Shown one piece after another: positions 53,717 to 62,768 of a stretch of DNA of 64,000 nucleotides; within the stretch, counting starts at the first letter, position 1; the number at the start of each line of letters is the position of its first letter. Made by a program: the position numbers and the translations under genes. Source of the DNA: an uncultured Clostridia bacterium (GTDB lineage Bacteria; Bacillota; Clostridia; Lachnospirales; Anaerotignaceae); the NCBI GenBank assembly GCA_910586765.1, contig CAJUJJ010000007.1, positions 7,731 through 71,730 of the forward strand, read 5' to 3'. The notes under the pieces are model-generated. The model saw only the letters and a list, made by a program, of their open reading frames with translations. It ran no database searches and was not told the DNA's origin.

Positions 53717-54913
53717 TTACATTTTTTGCAATTTCAATATTTCGTCAATAATGTTGTGTGCGACTTCTTCTTTTGACATCAATTCCAATTCAATTTCCTC
53801 TTTTTTAGAAATCATTGTAACTACATTTGTATCTGTACCAAAACCAGAACCACTTACTTTTAAATTATTTGCTACAATCATATCTACATTTTTTTTGTCT
53901 AATTTTATGCGAGAATTTTCAAGCATATTTTGTGTTTCCATAGAAAAGCCACATAAAAATTGTCCTTCTCTCCTATGCTCTCCCATATACTTCAGTATAT
54001 CTATTGTTCTATCTAGTGCAATACTCATTTCTCCATCTTTTTTCTTCATTTTTTCATCGCTGACAGTACAAGGCTTATAGTCTGCTACCGCTGCTGCTTT
54101 TATAATAATGTCATTTTCAAGAAATCTTTCTTTCATTGCTTCAAACATATCTCCTGCACTTTTAACATCTATCACTGTTACAAAAGGAGGTTTTTGAAGT
54201 GCTGTCACACCACTAACTAATGTAACATCTGCACCTCTAAGCATACACGCCTTTGCTAATTCATATCCCATTTTTCCTGTAGAATGATTTGTAATATAAC
54301 GCACAGGGTCAATACTTTCTTGTGTTGCTCCCGCTGTAACAATTACTTTTTTCCCTAAAAGGTCTTTTTTATAGGCAATTTCTTTTAAAATATAATTTAC
54401 TAATGTTTCTTCATTTGGTAATTTGCCATCACCAATATCTCTACAAGCCAACATACCGCTTTCTGGTTCTATTACTTCAAAACCATATTTTTTTAATTTT
54501 TCTATATTATGTTGTACAATTTCATTGTGATACATATTTGTATTCATAGCTGGAGCAACAATTTTTTTACACTGACAAGCTAATACTGTTGTTGTCAACA
54601 TATCATCTGCTAAACCGTTAGCCATTTTTGAAATAACATTTGCTGAAGCTGGTGCAATCAATACAACATCTGCTTTTTTTGCTAGTGAAATATGAGCTAC
54701 ATGAAATTGAAAATTTCTATCAAATGTATCTACCATACATTTATTTCCTGTTAATGTTTCAAATGTAATAGGCGTAATAAAATGCGTTGCATTTTCTGTC
54801 AATATTACATGAACGTCACAGCCCATTTTTACAAGCATACTAGCTACATTTGCCATTTTATAAGCTGCAATACTGCCTGTTACACCTAACAAAACTGTTT
54901 TTCCTTTTAACAT
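53717..54913 (-). CDS. coaBC: Bifunctional CoaBC (phosphopantothenoylcysteine synthetase/decarboxylase)
   Basis: A 398-residue coenzyme A biosynthesis protein. The N-terminal flavin decarboxylase has GVTGSIAAYKMA, the active-site His in FHVAHISLA, and PASANVISKMANGLADDML, with the MLACRDIGDGKLP cysteine loop. The C-terminal synthetase has VTAGATQESIDPVRYITNHSTGKMG. ATG at 54913 follows AAAGGGTG; a longer upstream frame lacks a ribosome site. Confidence 0.96.
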   Translation of the reverse strand: MLKGKTVLLGVTGSIAAYKMANVASMLVKMGCDVHVILTENATHFITPITFETLTGNKCMVDTFDRNFQFHVAHISLAKKADVVLIAPASANVISKMANGLADDMLTTTVLACQCKKIVAPAMNTNMYHNEIVQHNIEKLKKYGFEVIEPESGMLACRDIGDGKLPNEETLVNYILKEIAYKKDLLGKKVIVTAGATQESIDPVRYITNHSTGKMGYELAKACMLRGADVTLVSGVTALQKPPFVTVIDVKSAGDMFEAMKERFLENDIIIKAAAVADYKPCTVSDEKMKKKDGEMSIALDRTIDILKYMGEHRREGQFLCGFSMETQNMLENSRIKLDKKNVDMIVANNLKVSGSGFGTDTNVVTMISKKEEIELELMSKEEVAHNIIDEILKLQKM

Positions 54914-55009
54914 AAAAACACCCTTTTCTTTAATATTGATATTTATTTGAAATAGATTGAAAATATTATAACAAACTTTATCAAAATAGTACACCATTTT
55001 TCATAACAA

Positions 55010-55036
55010 AAAAAGCAGACAAAAGCCTGCTTTTTC
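55010..55036 (-). terminator. Terminator of the NlpC/P60 gene
   Basis: A 9-bp stem (55010-55018 with 55027-55035) bounded by A and T runs, so T follows on the minus strand after the stop at 55048. Confidence 0.8.
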
Positions 55037-55047
55037 ATTTTTATATT

Positions 55048-56280
55048 TTATTTTAAAACACGTCTTGCTGTTACATATGTACTTTCGCTATAAGTATCTG
55101 TCATGTCTGAAATAATGACACCTGATTTATTTCCTGATGAGGAATGAATGTATTGGTTATTGCCAATATAAATACCAACATGAGAAATACCACCATTTCT
55201 ATCTGTATCAAAGAAAACCAAATCGCCAGGTGCTAATTCACTTTTCTTTACTGGCACACCATTTGATGTCATACTAGCAGAATTTCTATTTAATGTAACA
55301 CCAAATTTCTGCATTACCGCATAAACATATCCAGAACAATCTACGCCACTATTTAAGTCTGTTCCTCCCCATACATATGGAGTTCCTAAAAATTGTTTTG
55401 CATAAGAAACAACATCATTTGCTTTGCTAGAAGGTGCTGGTAAAACTGTTTTTGTATCTGGTTTTTTGCCTGTTCTTAGTGATACATATTCTGTGCTGAC
55501 ATAACCTGTTGTACCTTCTGCTGTTTTAATTTTTAGCCAATCTGCACCAGACTGCATTACATCAAATATTTCTCCGCCGCTTAAATTTTCTAAAACATCG
55601 CCATTTGTAGATGCAGAACTTCTCACTCTTAAATAAGAATCTGCAATTACAACACCATAAGTTGTTTTTTCATTACTGTTATTACTTTCTGTTTTTTTAG
55701 GAACTGTTTTTTCTGGTTCTTTTTGTTCTTCTTTTTCTGGTTCTGCTTCTTTCTTGTCTTCTTGCTTTGTTTCTTCTTCTTTTATTTCTTCTGTAGCAGA
55801 AACGCTAGGAAGATATGTAAGCATATCGCCATCTAAATAATCCTTACTAATATAAGCATTTCCATTATTATATGCTAATTGATACCAGCCATCTAATTTT
55901 CCTATTACTGTAATAACATCTCCGTCATTTACTGTCTTAATTACATCGCTTTTTGTATTACTGCCTGTTCTGACATTGATATTTGTTCCTTGTACTTTTC
56001 CCTCTGCTCTTGTTATGTCAAAATAATCAGCAGAAACATAAGCACTTTGATTTCCATTAAATGTAACTTGATACCAATCTCCATCTCTGCCATGAAGAAC
56101 AAGTTCCGTTCCTTTATCTGCTGTTCCCAATATTTCAGAGCCTATACTTGCTGCGGAACGTATATTCACACCATCATCATTTATAGAACCGCTTGCTGCG
56201 GCAAAAACAGTTGCTGTACTCAACACACAAATACTACTTACTGCTACTAATATTCTTGTCCAAACTTTATACTTACCCAT
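55048..56280 (-). CDS. Secreted cell-wall hydrolase: three SH3b domains and NlpC/P60
   Basis: A 410-residue exported protein. A signal peptide (about 1-28, ending VFAAA) is followed by two SH3b domains (GVNIRSAASIGSEILG; NINVRTGSNTKSDVI), an acidic Glu/Lys/Pro linker (about 165-210), a third SH3b (YLRVRSSASTNGDVL) and a C-terminal NlpC/P60 domain. The latter has the catalytic Cys in VDCSGYVYAV, the His in ISHVGIYIG and the third polar residue in QYIHSSS. It likely cuts peptidoglycan stem peptides. The start at 56280 follows TTGGAGG. Transcribed from its own perfect promoter. Confidence 0.93.
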   Translation of the reverse strand: MGKYKVWTRILVAVSSICVLSTATVFAAASGSINDDGVNIRSAASIGSEILGTADKGTELVLHGRDGDWYQVTFNGNQSAYVSADYFDITRAEGKVQGTNINVRTGSNTKSDVIKTVNDGDVITVIGKLDGWYQLAYNNGNAYISKDYLDGDMLTYLPSVSATEEIKEEETKQEDKKEAEPEKEEQKEPEKTVPKKTESNNSNEKTTYGVVIADSYLRVRSSASTNGDVLENLSGGEIFDVMQSGADWLKIKTAEGTTGYVSTEYVSLRTGKKPDTKTVLPAPSSKANDVVSYAKQFLGTPYVWGGTDLNSGVDCSGYVYAVMQKFGVTLNRNSASMTSNGVPVKKSELAPGDLVFFDTDRNGGISHVGIYIGNNQYIHSSSGNKSGVIISDMTDTYSESTYVTARRVLK

Positions 56281-56329
56281 AATAAAATTTTTCCTCCAAA
56301 ATGTACTTATTACGTATTTGTTACAACTT

Positions 56330-56358
56330 ATTATATTCAGTCTTAATAAAGTTGTCAA
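56330..56358 (-). promoter_or_regulatory. Perfect SigA promoter of the NlpC/P60 gene
   Basis: On the minus strand, consensus TTGACA (56353-56358), exactly 17 bp, consensus TATAAT (56330-56335). The start site is predicted near 56323 with a ~43-nt leader. The remaining 56359-56514 bp hold nothing I can identify. Confidence 0.9.
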
Positions 56359-56514
56359 GAAAAATTTATGAAATATTAAGAATATTCTATTATGTTCTGC
56401 ATATACTGAATTTACGGGCTTTTTACGCTTTTTCAATATATCATTTTTTACAAAATACAATTAAAAATGATATATTTGTTACATAAATGTAATAATTCGC
56501 ACAATTCTTTTCAT

Positions 56515-56554
56515 AAAAAATCTCTCTGACAGTCAATTTGCAGAGAGATTTTTT
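56515..56554. terminator. Terminator of the aspS-gatCAB operon
   Basis: A perfect 14-bp stem (56515-56528 with 56541-56554), including A6/T6 flanks, 24 bp after the gatB stop. Works in either direction. Confidence 0.9.
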
Positions 56555-56577
56555 GTTATTACTATTTTTTTTGGTAA

Positions 56578-58014
56578 TTATTTCAGTTTTGCTAATTCTT
56601 CGTCCAATATTTTTGTAACAATAGCAGGATTTGCTTTTCCTTTTAATTGTTTCATACACTGTCCCATAAGGAATTTATTTACTTTTTCATTTCCTTCTTT
56701 AAATTGTGCAATAGAATTTGGATTTGCTTCAATTACTTTTGCTACTACTTCTTTTACTGCACTATCATCATTTACCATTTTTAAATTGTGTTGTTCAATA
56801 TATTGTTCTGGTTCTACATTATCAGAAAACATTTTTTCAAATACTTCTTTTGCTGTATTTCTATTTACAACACCATTTTTTACAAGTAATATCAATTTTC
56901 CTAAATTTTTCGCATCAAATGAAATATCTTCTGGCAATGTGCTTGTTTCAGAAGCAAGACGAAGCACTTCTCCCATAATCCAGTTAGAAACTTCTTTTGC
57001 ATTGTTACATACTTCATATGCTTGTTCAAATATTTTTACAAGGTCTTTGGAACCTGTAATAATGTCTACATCATATTCAGGTAATTTATATTCAGACATA
57101 TATCTTGCTTTTTTTGCTTCAGGCAACTCTGGCAAAGATTGTCTAACTCTTTCAATCCATTCATCATCAATTTCAATAGGCACAAGGTCAGGCTCTGGGA
57201 AATATCTGTAATCTTGTGCATTTTCTTTGGAACGCATAGCATAACTTGCACCTTTGTTATCGTCCCATCTTCTTGTTTCTTGTATTACTTTTTTACCTTC
57301 TTGTATCAATTCAATTTGTCTTGCTCTTTCCCCTTCTATGGCTCTAGCAATCGCCTTAAAAGAATTGATATTTTTCATCTCTGTTCTTGTACCTAATTCT
57401 TTTGAGCCTACTGGTTTTACAGAAAGGTTTACATCTGCTCTCAAAGAACCTTGCTCCATTTTACAATCAGAAACACCTGTATATTGTAATATTGCTTTTA
57501 ATTTTGTTAAATAAGCTATTACTTCTTCTCCATTAGAAAAATCTGGCTCACTTACAATTTCCAAAAGAGGCACACCACAACGGTTATAATCAACTAATGT
57601 GCAATCTTCCCAAGGGTCATGTATCAATTTTCCAGCGTCTTCTTCCATATGAATTTCTTTGATACGAATGGATTTTTTTACACCATTTACTTCTATATCA
57701 ATATGACCATTTTGGCAAATTGGTAAATATAATTGTGATACCTGATATGCTTTTGGCAAATCAGGATAAAAATAATTTTTTCTATCAAATTTATTATATC
57801 TTGTAATTTCACAATTTGTTGCCAAACCTGTTCTAATTGCAAATTCAACAACTTGTTTATTTAAAACTGGCAGCGTTCCAGGCATACCACTACATACCTC
57901 ACAAACGTGTGTATTTGGTTCACCACCAAATTCTGTAGAACAAGAGCAAAATATTTTTGTGTCTGTAGCAAGTTCTGTATGCACTTCCAGACCTAATACG
58001 GTTTCAAATTCCAT
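56578..58014 (-). CDS. gatB: Asp/Glu-tRNA(Asn/Gln) amidotransferase subunit B
   Basis: A 478-residue subunit of the GatCAB amidotransferase that amidates mischarged tRNA. GLEVHTELATDTKIFCSC, the KNYFYPDLPKAYQVSQ block and EDAGKLIHD (kinase-like active site) are present; a C-terminal GatB-Yqey helical domain binds tRNA. Start 58014 follows AAAGGAGG. Third gat gene after aspS. Confidence 0.97.
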   Translation of the reverse strand: MEFETVLGLEVHTELATDTKIFCSCSTEFGGEPNTHVCEVCSGMPGTLPVLNKQVVEFAIRTGLATNCEITRYNKFDRKNYFYPDLPKAYQVSQLYLPICQNGHIDIEVNGVKKSIRIKEIHMEEDAGKLIHDPWEDCTLVDYNRCGVPLLEIVSEPDFSNGEEVIAYLTKLKAILQYTGVSDCKMEQGSLRADVNLSVKPVGSKELGTRTEMKNINSFKAIARAIEGERARQIELIQEGKKVIQETRRWDDNKGASYAMRSKENAQDYRYFPEPDLVPIEIDDEWIERVRQSLPELPEAKKARYMSEYKLPEYDVDIITGSKDLVKIFEQAYEVCNNAKEVSNWIMGEVLRLASETSTLPEDISFDAKNLGKLILLVKNGVVNRNTAKEVFEKMFSDNVEPEQYIEQHNLKMVNDDSAVKEVVAKVIEANPNSIAQFKEGNEKVNKFLMGQCMKQLKGKANPAIVTKILDEELAKLK

Positions 58015-58030
58015 TTTATTATTCCTCCTT

Positions 58031-59482
58031 TCATTTAGGTGATTTTGTATGAAAATCAGTTGCTTTTTGGAAGGCAAAACCTGCATTCAATAATATTTCT
58101 TCACTAAAAGCCTTTCCGATTAACTGTAATCCAATAGGAAGCCCTGTTTTATCAAATCCACAAGGTACAACAAGTCCGGGAAGTCCTGCTAAATTGACAG
58201 AAACAGTACAAATATCACTCAAATACATTTTTAATGTATCTTTAAAACTCTCTCCTATTTTTGGTGCTGTAGTAGGTGCTGTTGGTGTCAAAAGAAAATC
58301 ATATTTACTAAAAGCATCATCATAAGATTGTTTAATTAGTGCTTTTACTTGTAATGCCTTATTATAATACGCATCATAATAGCCACTACTTAACACAAAT
58401 GCTCCAATTAAAATTCTCTTTTTTACTTCTGAACCAAAACCCTCACTTCTTGATTGATAATATAAATCTACTAAATCATCATACTTTTCTGCACAATGAC
58501 CATATTTAATGCCATCGTATCTTGATAAGTTACTACTTGCTTCTGCACAAGCAGCAATATAATAAGCAGGGATAGCATACTTAATAGTAGGCATTTTAAT
58601 TTCTTCTACTATTGCACCAAGACTTTCATATATTTTTGCAGCTTTATAAATCGCTTCTTTTACATCTACATCTATACCTTCTCCAAAAAAGTCTACTGGA
58701 ATACCAATCTTTTTACCTTTCATGTTTTCACATAATGTAAAAGAAGGAACTGGTTGATTTACTGATGTACTATCTTTTTTATCATGTCCTGCAATAATTT
58801 TATAAATTTCAGCAACATCTTCTACATTTTTCGCCATAGGGCCAATTTGGTCTAATGAAGAAGCATAAGCAATTAAACCATAACGAGATACTGTACCATA
58901 AGTTGGTTTTAATCCAGTAATACCACAATAAGATGCTGGCTGTCTAATAGAACCGCCTGTGTCAGAACCTAACGTATAATATGCTTCTTCTGCTGCAACT
59001 GCTGCGGCAGAACCGCCACTACTTCCTCCTGGAACGTGTTCTATATTCCAGGGATTTTTTGTAATGCCAAAATATGATGTTTCTGATGTACTTCCCATAG
59101 CAAACTCGTCCATATTTGTTTTACCCACAATGACTGCACCAGCATCTTGCAATTTTTGTACTGCTGTTGCAGTATAAACTGGTTTAAATGTTTCTAACAT
59201 ACGAGAAGAACAAGAGGTTTGCATACCTTTTGTACACATATTATCTTTTACTGCTGCTGGTACGCCTGCTAAAGGTGTATTTAATTCTCCACTATCTATC
59301 TTTTTTTGTACTGCTTCCGCTTCTGCTAATGCTTCTTTTTCGCAAACAGTAACATAACAATGGTATTTTTGTTCTTTATTTTGAATATTTTCCAAAACAG
59401 CTTTTGTTGCTTCTACAACGCCAACTTCTTTTGACTTTATTTTTTTGCCCAGCTCCAATGCTGACAGCTGACATAACTCCAT
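58031..59482 (-). CDS. gatA: Asp/Glu-tRNA(Asn/Gln) amidotransferase subunit A
   Basis: A 483-residue amidase-signature subunit releasing ammonia from glutamine. The Lys-Ser-Ser triad lies in PAAVKDNMCTKG, GGSSGGSAAAVAAEE and GSDTGGSIRQPAS. The start follows AGGAGG. It sits between gatC and gatB. Confidence 0.98.
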   Translation of the reverse strand: MELCQLSALELGKKIKSKEVGVVEATKAVLENIQNKEQKYHCYVTVCEKEALAEAEAVQKKIDSGELNTPLAGVPAAVKDNMCTKGMQTSCSSRMLETFKPVYTATAVQKLQDAGAVIVGKTNMDEFAMGSTSETSYFGITKNPWNIEHVPGGSSGGSAAAVAAEEAYYTLGSDTGGSIRQPASYCGITGLKPTYGTVSRYGLIAYASSLDQIGPMAKNVEDVAEIYKIIAGHDKKDSTSVNQPVPSFTLCENMKGKKIGIPVDFFGEGIDVDVKEAIYKAAKIYESLGAIVEEIKMPTIKYAIPAYYIAACAEASSNLSRYDGIKYGHCAEKYDDLVDLYYQSRSEGFGSEVKKRILIGAFVLSSGYYDAYYNKALQVKALIKQSYDDAFSKYDFLLTPTAPTTAPKIGESFKDTLKMYLSDICTVSVNLAGLPGLVVPCGFDKTGLPIGLQLIGKAFSEEILLNAGFAFQKATDFHTKSPK

Positions 59483-59494
59483 ACTTTATACCTC

Positions 59495-59782
59495 CTATTC
59501 TACTGCTTTTGGCACTTTGAAACAGCCTTCTTTTTTATTTGCGGCATTTAATATAACATATTCTCTTTCTATGGAAGGCTGTACAGCATCTTCACGAAAT
59601 ACATTTTTCACTGGAAAAGCATGGCTCATTGCTTCAATACCCGTTGTATCTAATTCATTCAATATATCCATATATTCCACAATTTTATTAATTTCTTGTT
59701 TTGTTTTTTCTCTTTCTTCTTCTGAAATATGAAGACGAGCTAGTATGCCAATATAATCTAACAATTCGTCTGTAATTTTCAT
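59495..59782 (-). CDS. gatC: Asp/Glu-tRNA(Asn/Gln) amidotransferase subunit C
   Basis: A 95-residue subunit that wraps GatA and stabilises the complex. LARLHISEEEREKTKQEINKIVEYMDILNELDTTGIEAM is typical. Start 59782 follows GAAAGGAA; a frame opening at the aspS stop lacks a ribosome site. It begins 28 bp after aspS. Confidence 0.94.
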   Translation of the reverse strand: MKITDELLDYIGILARLHISEEEREKTKQEINKIVEYMDILNELDTTGIEAMSHAFPVKNVFREDAVQPSIEREYVILNAANKKEGCFKVPKAVE

Positions 59783-59809
59783 ATCTATAACATTCCTTTC
59801 TTTGTACAA

Positions 59810-61138
59810 TTATGGTTCCAATCTGCTCATATCTCTTGGGAACATAGCAGCTACACGTACATTTGTTTCATCTAATAACTTCATACAAAGTCTTTCTAAA
59901 CCAATACCCCAACCGCCATGTGGTGGCATACCATGTTTGTGTATCATTAAATAGCTTTCAAAATCTTCAGGATTTAAACCTTTTGACTGCATTTTTGCCA
60001 CTTGTGTATCATAATCATGTATTCTTTGTCCGCCTGTTGTAATTTCCATTCCTCTAAATAATAAGTCAAAGCTCAATGTAAATTTATCATTTTCTGGGTC
60101 GTCCATAGCATAGAAAGGACGTTTTTTTACAGGATAATGTGTTACAAAAACAAACTCACTGTTGTATTTTTCTGCGAACAATTTAGAAATCAGTTGTTCT
60201 TCTTCTGGTTCTAAATCATAAGGGTCTTTTATTTTTCTGTTGTATTCTTTTGCAATCATTTCTTTTGCATCTTTAAAGCGTACTGTAGGGATAGTATCAA
60301 TTTCTGGAATAGGCACATTCAATATTTTTATTTCTCTTGCATACTCTTTTTTTAACAATTCCATAGTATATTTTAATGCACCTGTTTCCACTTCCATTAA
60401 ATCTACAAAACTGTCAATAAATCCCATTTCCATATCAATGCCCATATATTCATTCAAGTGTCTTGTTGTATTGTGTTTTTCTGCTCTAAAAACATGACTG
60501 ATTTCAAATACTTTTTCATAAACACCTACAAGCATTTGTTTATAAAATTGAGGACTTTGTGCTAAATATGCTTTTTTTCCAAAATAATCTAATTTGAATA
60601 TATTTGCTCCGCCTTCTGCACCACTTGCTACAATTTTAGGGGTATTGATTTCAGTAAAGCCATTTCTGCTAAAATATTCCCTAAATCCTCTAATAACACC
60701 TTCTTGTATTTTAAATATTGCACGTTCTCTATTGTTTCTCAATGTAATAGGACGCTGTGCAATATTTGTTTCCAAAGACATTCCTAATTTTCTTTTAGAA
60801 AGATTGATAGCAGGAGCTTCTTTAGGCTTTGTTAAAACTTCTGCATTTAATAAATGAATTTCAAAACCACCTGGTGCTCTTTCATCTTTTTTCAGTTTTC
60901 CTTCTACATTAATAGACATTTCAACGCCTAAATCTTCTAATGCAAAATGAGACTCTCCTTTATTAAATACACATTGCACTAAACCATCTCTTTTACGCAA
61001 TGTCAAAAATCCAAAATCCCCCATATTTTTAATGGAATAAATCATACCATGTGTTTTTACAATAGAATTATCTTCTGCTTGCATTAAATCAGAAAATTCC
61101 ATATCTTTTGCTTCACAGCTTCCTGTTACAAAATCCAT
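59810..61138 (-). CDS. aspS: Archaeal-type (probably non-discriminating) aspartyl-tRNA synthetase
   Basis: A 442-residue class II synthetase. It lacks the ~150-residue GAD insertion of bacterial AspRS (~590 residues) and has the archaeal/eukaryotic layout: an OB-fold (about 20-110), then motif 2 FEISHVFRAEKHNTTRHLNEY and motif 3 GWGIGLERL. Such short AspRS often charges both tRNA-Asp and tRNA-Asn. The following gatCAB genes in the same operon would then convert Asp-tRNA-Asn to Asn-tRNA-Asn. Start 61138 follows AAAGGAGAG. Charging range is inferred from type and neighbours. Confidence 0.9.
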   Translation of the reverse strand: MDFVTGSCEAKDMEFSDLMQAEDNSIVKTHGMIYSIKNMGDFGFLTLRKRDGLVQCVFNKGESHFALEDLGVEMSINVEGKLKKDERAPGGFEIHLLNAEVLTKPKEAPAINLSKRKLGMSLETNIAQRPITLRNNRERAIFKIQEGVIRGFREYFSRNGFTEINTPKIVASGAEGGANIFKLDYFGKKAYLAQSPQFYKQMLVGVYEKVFEISHVFRAEKHNTTRHLNEYMGIDMEMGFIDSFVDLMEVETGALKYTMELLKKEYAREIKILNVPIPEIDTIPTVRFKDAKEMIAKEYNRKIKDPYDLEPEEEQLISKLFAEKYNSEFVFVTHYPVKKRPFYAMDDPENDKFTLSFDLLFRGMEITTGGQRIHDYDTQVAKMQSKGLNPEDFESYLMIHKHGMPPHGGWGIGLERLCMKLLDETNVRVAAMFPRDMSRLEP

Positions 61139-61232
61139 TTTTTTACTCTCTCCTTTATCACTCAATGTCACAGTATCAAAAATTGACACTTTTAAACTAT
61201 CTTATAAGATACCATAATTTCACAGCAAAAGC

Positions 61233-61261
61233 AATGCTATTGTGTTGAAAAAGATAGCATT
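61233..61261 (-). terminator. Weak hairpin after the M29 peptidase gene
   Basis: An 8-bp stem (61233-61240 with 61254-61261) overlapping the stop codon region, then a T-rich stretch on the minus strand. A possible partial terminator before aspS. Confidence 0.4.
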
Positions 61262-62378
61262 AGTGTAATACTTCATCTATAAAATAACCATTTTTATAAA
61301 AAAGTTGTCCATCTGCATAAATTTCGCCTTGCTGTTTCATATCATTTATCATATCCCAATGTATAGCAGACTCATTTTTTCCACCTGCCTCTTGAAATGC
61401 TTCCCCTATTGCCATATGAATAGAGCCACCTATTTTTTCATCAAATAGTATATTTTTTGTGTGTTTTTGTATGCCATAGTTTGTACCGATTGCTACTTCT
61501 CCAAAATAACGGGAACCTTCATCAGTATCAATATAAGAAAGTAAATCTTTTTGTTTTTGTTCATTTTTACAACTAGCTTCTACTATTTTACCTTGCTTTA
61601 CAACTAATTTTACTTCTTCAAATTCATGTCCATTTATAATAGAAGGATAAGAAAATGTAATATATCCATTAATGTCATTTTCTACTGGAGAAGTAAATAT
61701 TTCTCCATCTGGAAAATTTTCTTTTCCGCAGCAATTTATCCATTTCCTCCCAGAAATATTCACTACAATATCTGTATCTTTTGAAATAATATGCAGTTGT
61801 TTTTTTGTGTTTAAATATTCTACCCATTTTTGTTGATACTTTTCTATTTCTTTCCATTTTGCAACAGGATTTTCTGTATTTAAAAAACCTGCTTGGTATA
61901 CAAAATCCTCATATTCTTCTAAACTCATACCTGCATTTTGTGCATCACCATTTGTAGGAAATTGTGTACCACACCACTTTAAAGAACCATCTCCCATTCT
62001 TTTAGAATAAATTTTTCTATTTTGTTGATTTGCTAGTCTTCTCATTTTCAATTTTTCGCTGTCTACATTTTGAAAAGTTTTTACATTGTCACTTCCCCAC
62101 GCACTAATCCAAACATCACTTTTTGCACATTCTCCAAAACGAAAATTAGGCTGTGCAATTTGTGTATTAGTTCCTTCTTTTACAATCATAGCATCTACAT
62201 TAGGCATATCTACAAAATAACGTACTATTCCTCCTGCTCTCACTGCTGCTCTTGCAACCGCTTGTATAAAAGGCAATGCACAGTCTTCTGCTGAAATACA
62301 AACATCATCTCCTGCTTTTACTCCTGTAGAATATTTTACAAGCACATCTGCTAATTTTTCTAGTCTTTCATCTCTCAT
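61260..62378 (-). CDS. M29-family aminopeptidase
   Basis: A 372-residue thermophilic-aminopeptidase-type (AmpS/PepS) metalloenzyme. The N-terminal domain has LADVLVKYSTGVKAGDDVCI and a PFIQAVARAAVRAGG helix. Metal-site candidates occur in the C-terminal half: DTDEGSRYFGEVAIGTNYGI and SIHMAIGEAFQEAGGKNESAIHWDMI. It removes N-terminal residues from peptides. Start 62378 follows AAAGGAA. A single gene divergent from T-box-proS. Confidence 0.9.
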   Translation of the reverse strand: MRDERLEKLADVLVKYSTGVKAGDDVCISAEDCALPFIQAVARAAVRAGGIVRYFVDMPNVDAMIVKEGTNTQIAQPNFRFGECAKSDVWISAWGSDNVKTFQNVDSEKLKMRRLANQQNRKIYSKRMGDGSLKWCGTQFPTNGDAQNAGMSLEEYEDFVYQAGFLNTENPVAKWKEIEKYQQKWVEYLNTKKQLHIISKDTDIVVNISGRKWINCCGKENFPDGEIFTSPVENDINGYITFSYPSIINGHEFEEVKLVVKQGKIVEASCKNEQKQKDLLSYIDTDEGSRYFGEVAIGTNYGIQKHTKNILFDEKIGGSIHMAIGEAFQEAGGKNESAIHWDMINDMKQQGEIYADGQLFYKNGYFIDEVLH

Positions 62379-62463
62379 ATTTTTATTCCTTTCTTTCATT
62401 TGTATTTTTTTCAGTATAGCACTTAGCAAAAAAAGTCACAATGTATATTTTATAAAATTTTTC

Positions 62464-62492
62464 TTGACTTTTCATCATGCTGTATGTATCAT
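62464..62492 (+). promoter_or_regulatory. Promoter of T-box-proS
   Basis: -35 TTGACT (62464-62469), 17 bp, then -10 TATCAT (62487-62492), placing the start near 62499 at the beginning of the T-box leader. Confidence 0.75.
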
Positions 62493-62498
62493 AAAAAA

Positions 62499-62726
62499 AT
62501 AAGAAAAAGCGATGACAGAAGACTATTAAAAAAGCTCTTTGTGTACAGAGAAAAGGCGTTTGCTGAAAGCCTAAACAAATCTTTTTGAACCTACTTCTTG
62601 AGTTCTGTGCTAAAACACAGCGTTTTCCTGCGTTAAAGGGATAGAGTGGATAATATTTTTTATTATCAACAAGGGTGGTACCGTCGTGACTTGACCCCTT
62701 TTATGAGGGAAGCAAGTCTTTTTTTA
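62499..62726 (+). promoter_or_regulatory. T-box riboswitch (proline, CCU specifier)
   Basis: A ~228-nt leader with the Stem I opening AAGCGATGACAGAAG, the specifier loop GAA-CCT-AC (specifier codon 62590-62592, proline CCU), and the T-box motif AGGGTGGTACCG (62672-62683) whose TGGT pairs with the tRNA 3' end. Uncharged tRNA-Pro would bind, favour the antiterminator and switch proS on. Confidence 0.93.
62688..62726 (+). terminator. T-box intrinsic terminator
   Basis: The stem gacttg (62688-62693) with caagtc (62713-62718), extended by CCC/GGG pairing, then seven or more T. It competes with the antiterminator containing the T-box motif. Confidence 0.9.
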
Positions 62727-62768
62727 TGCCCTTGATGATAGTATCATCAAATTAGGAGGAATGAAACT

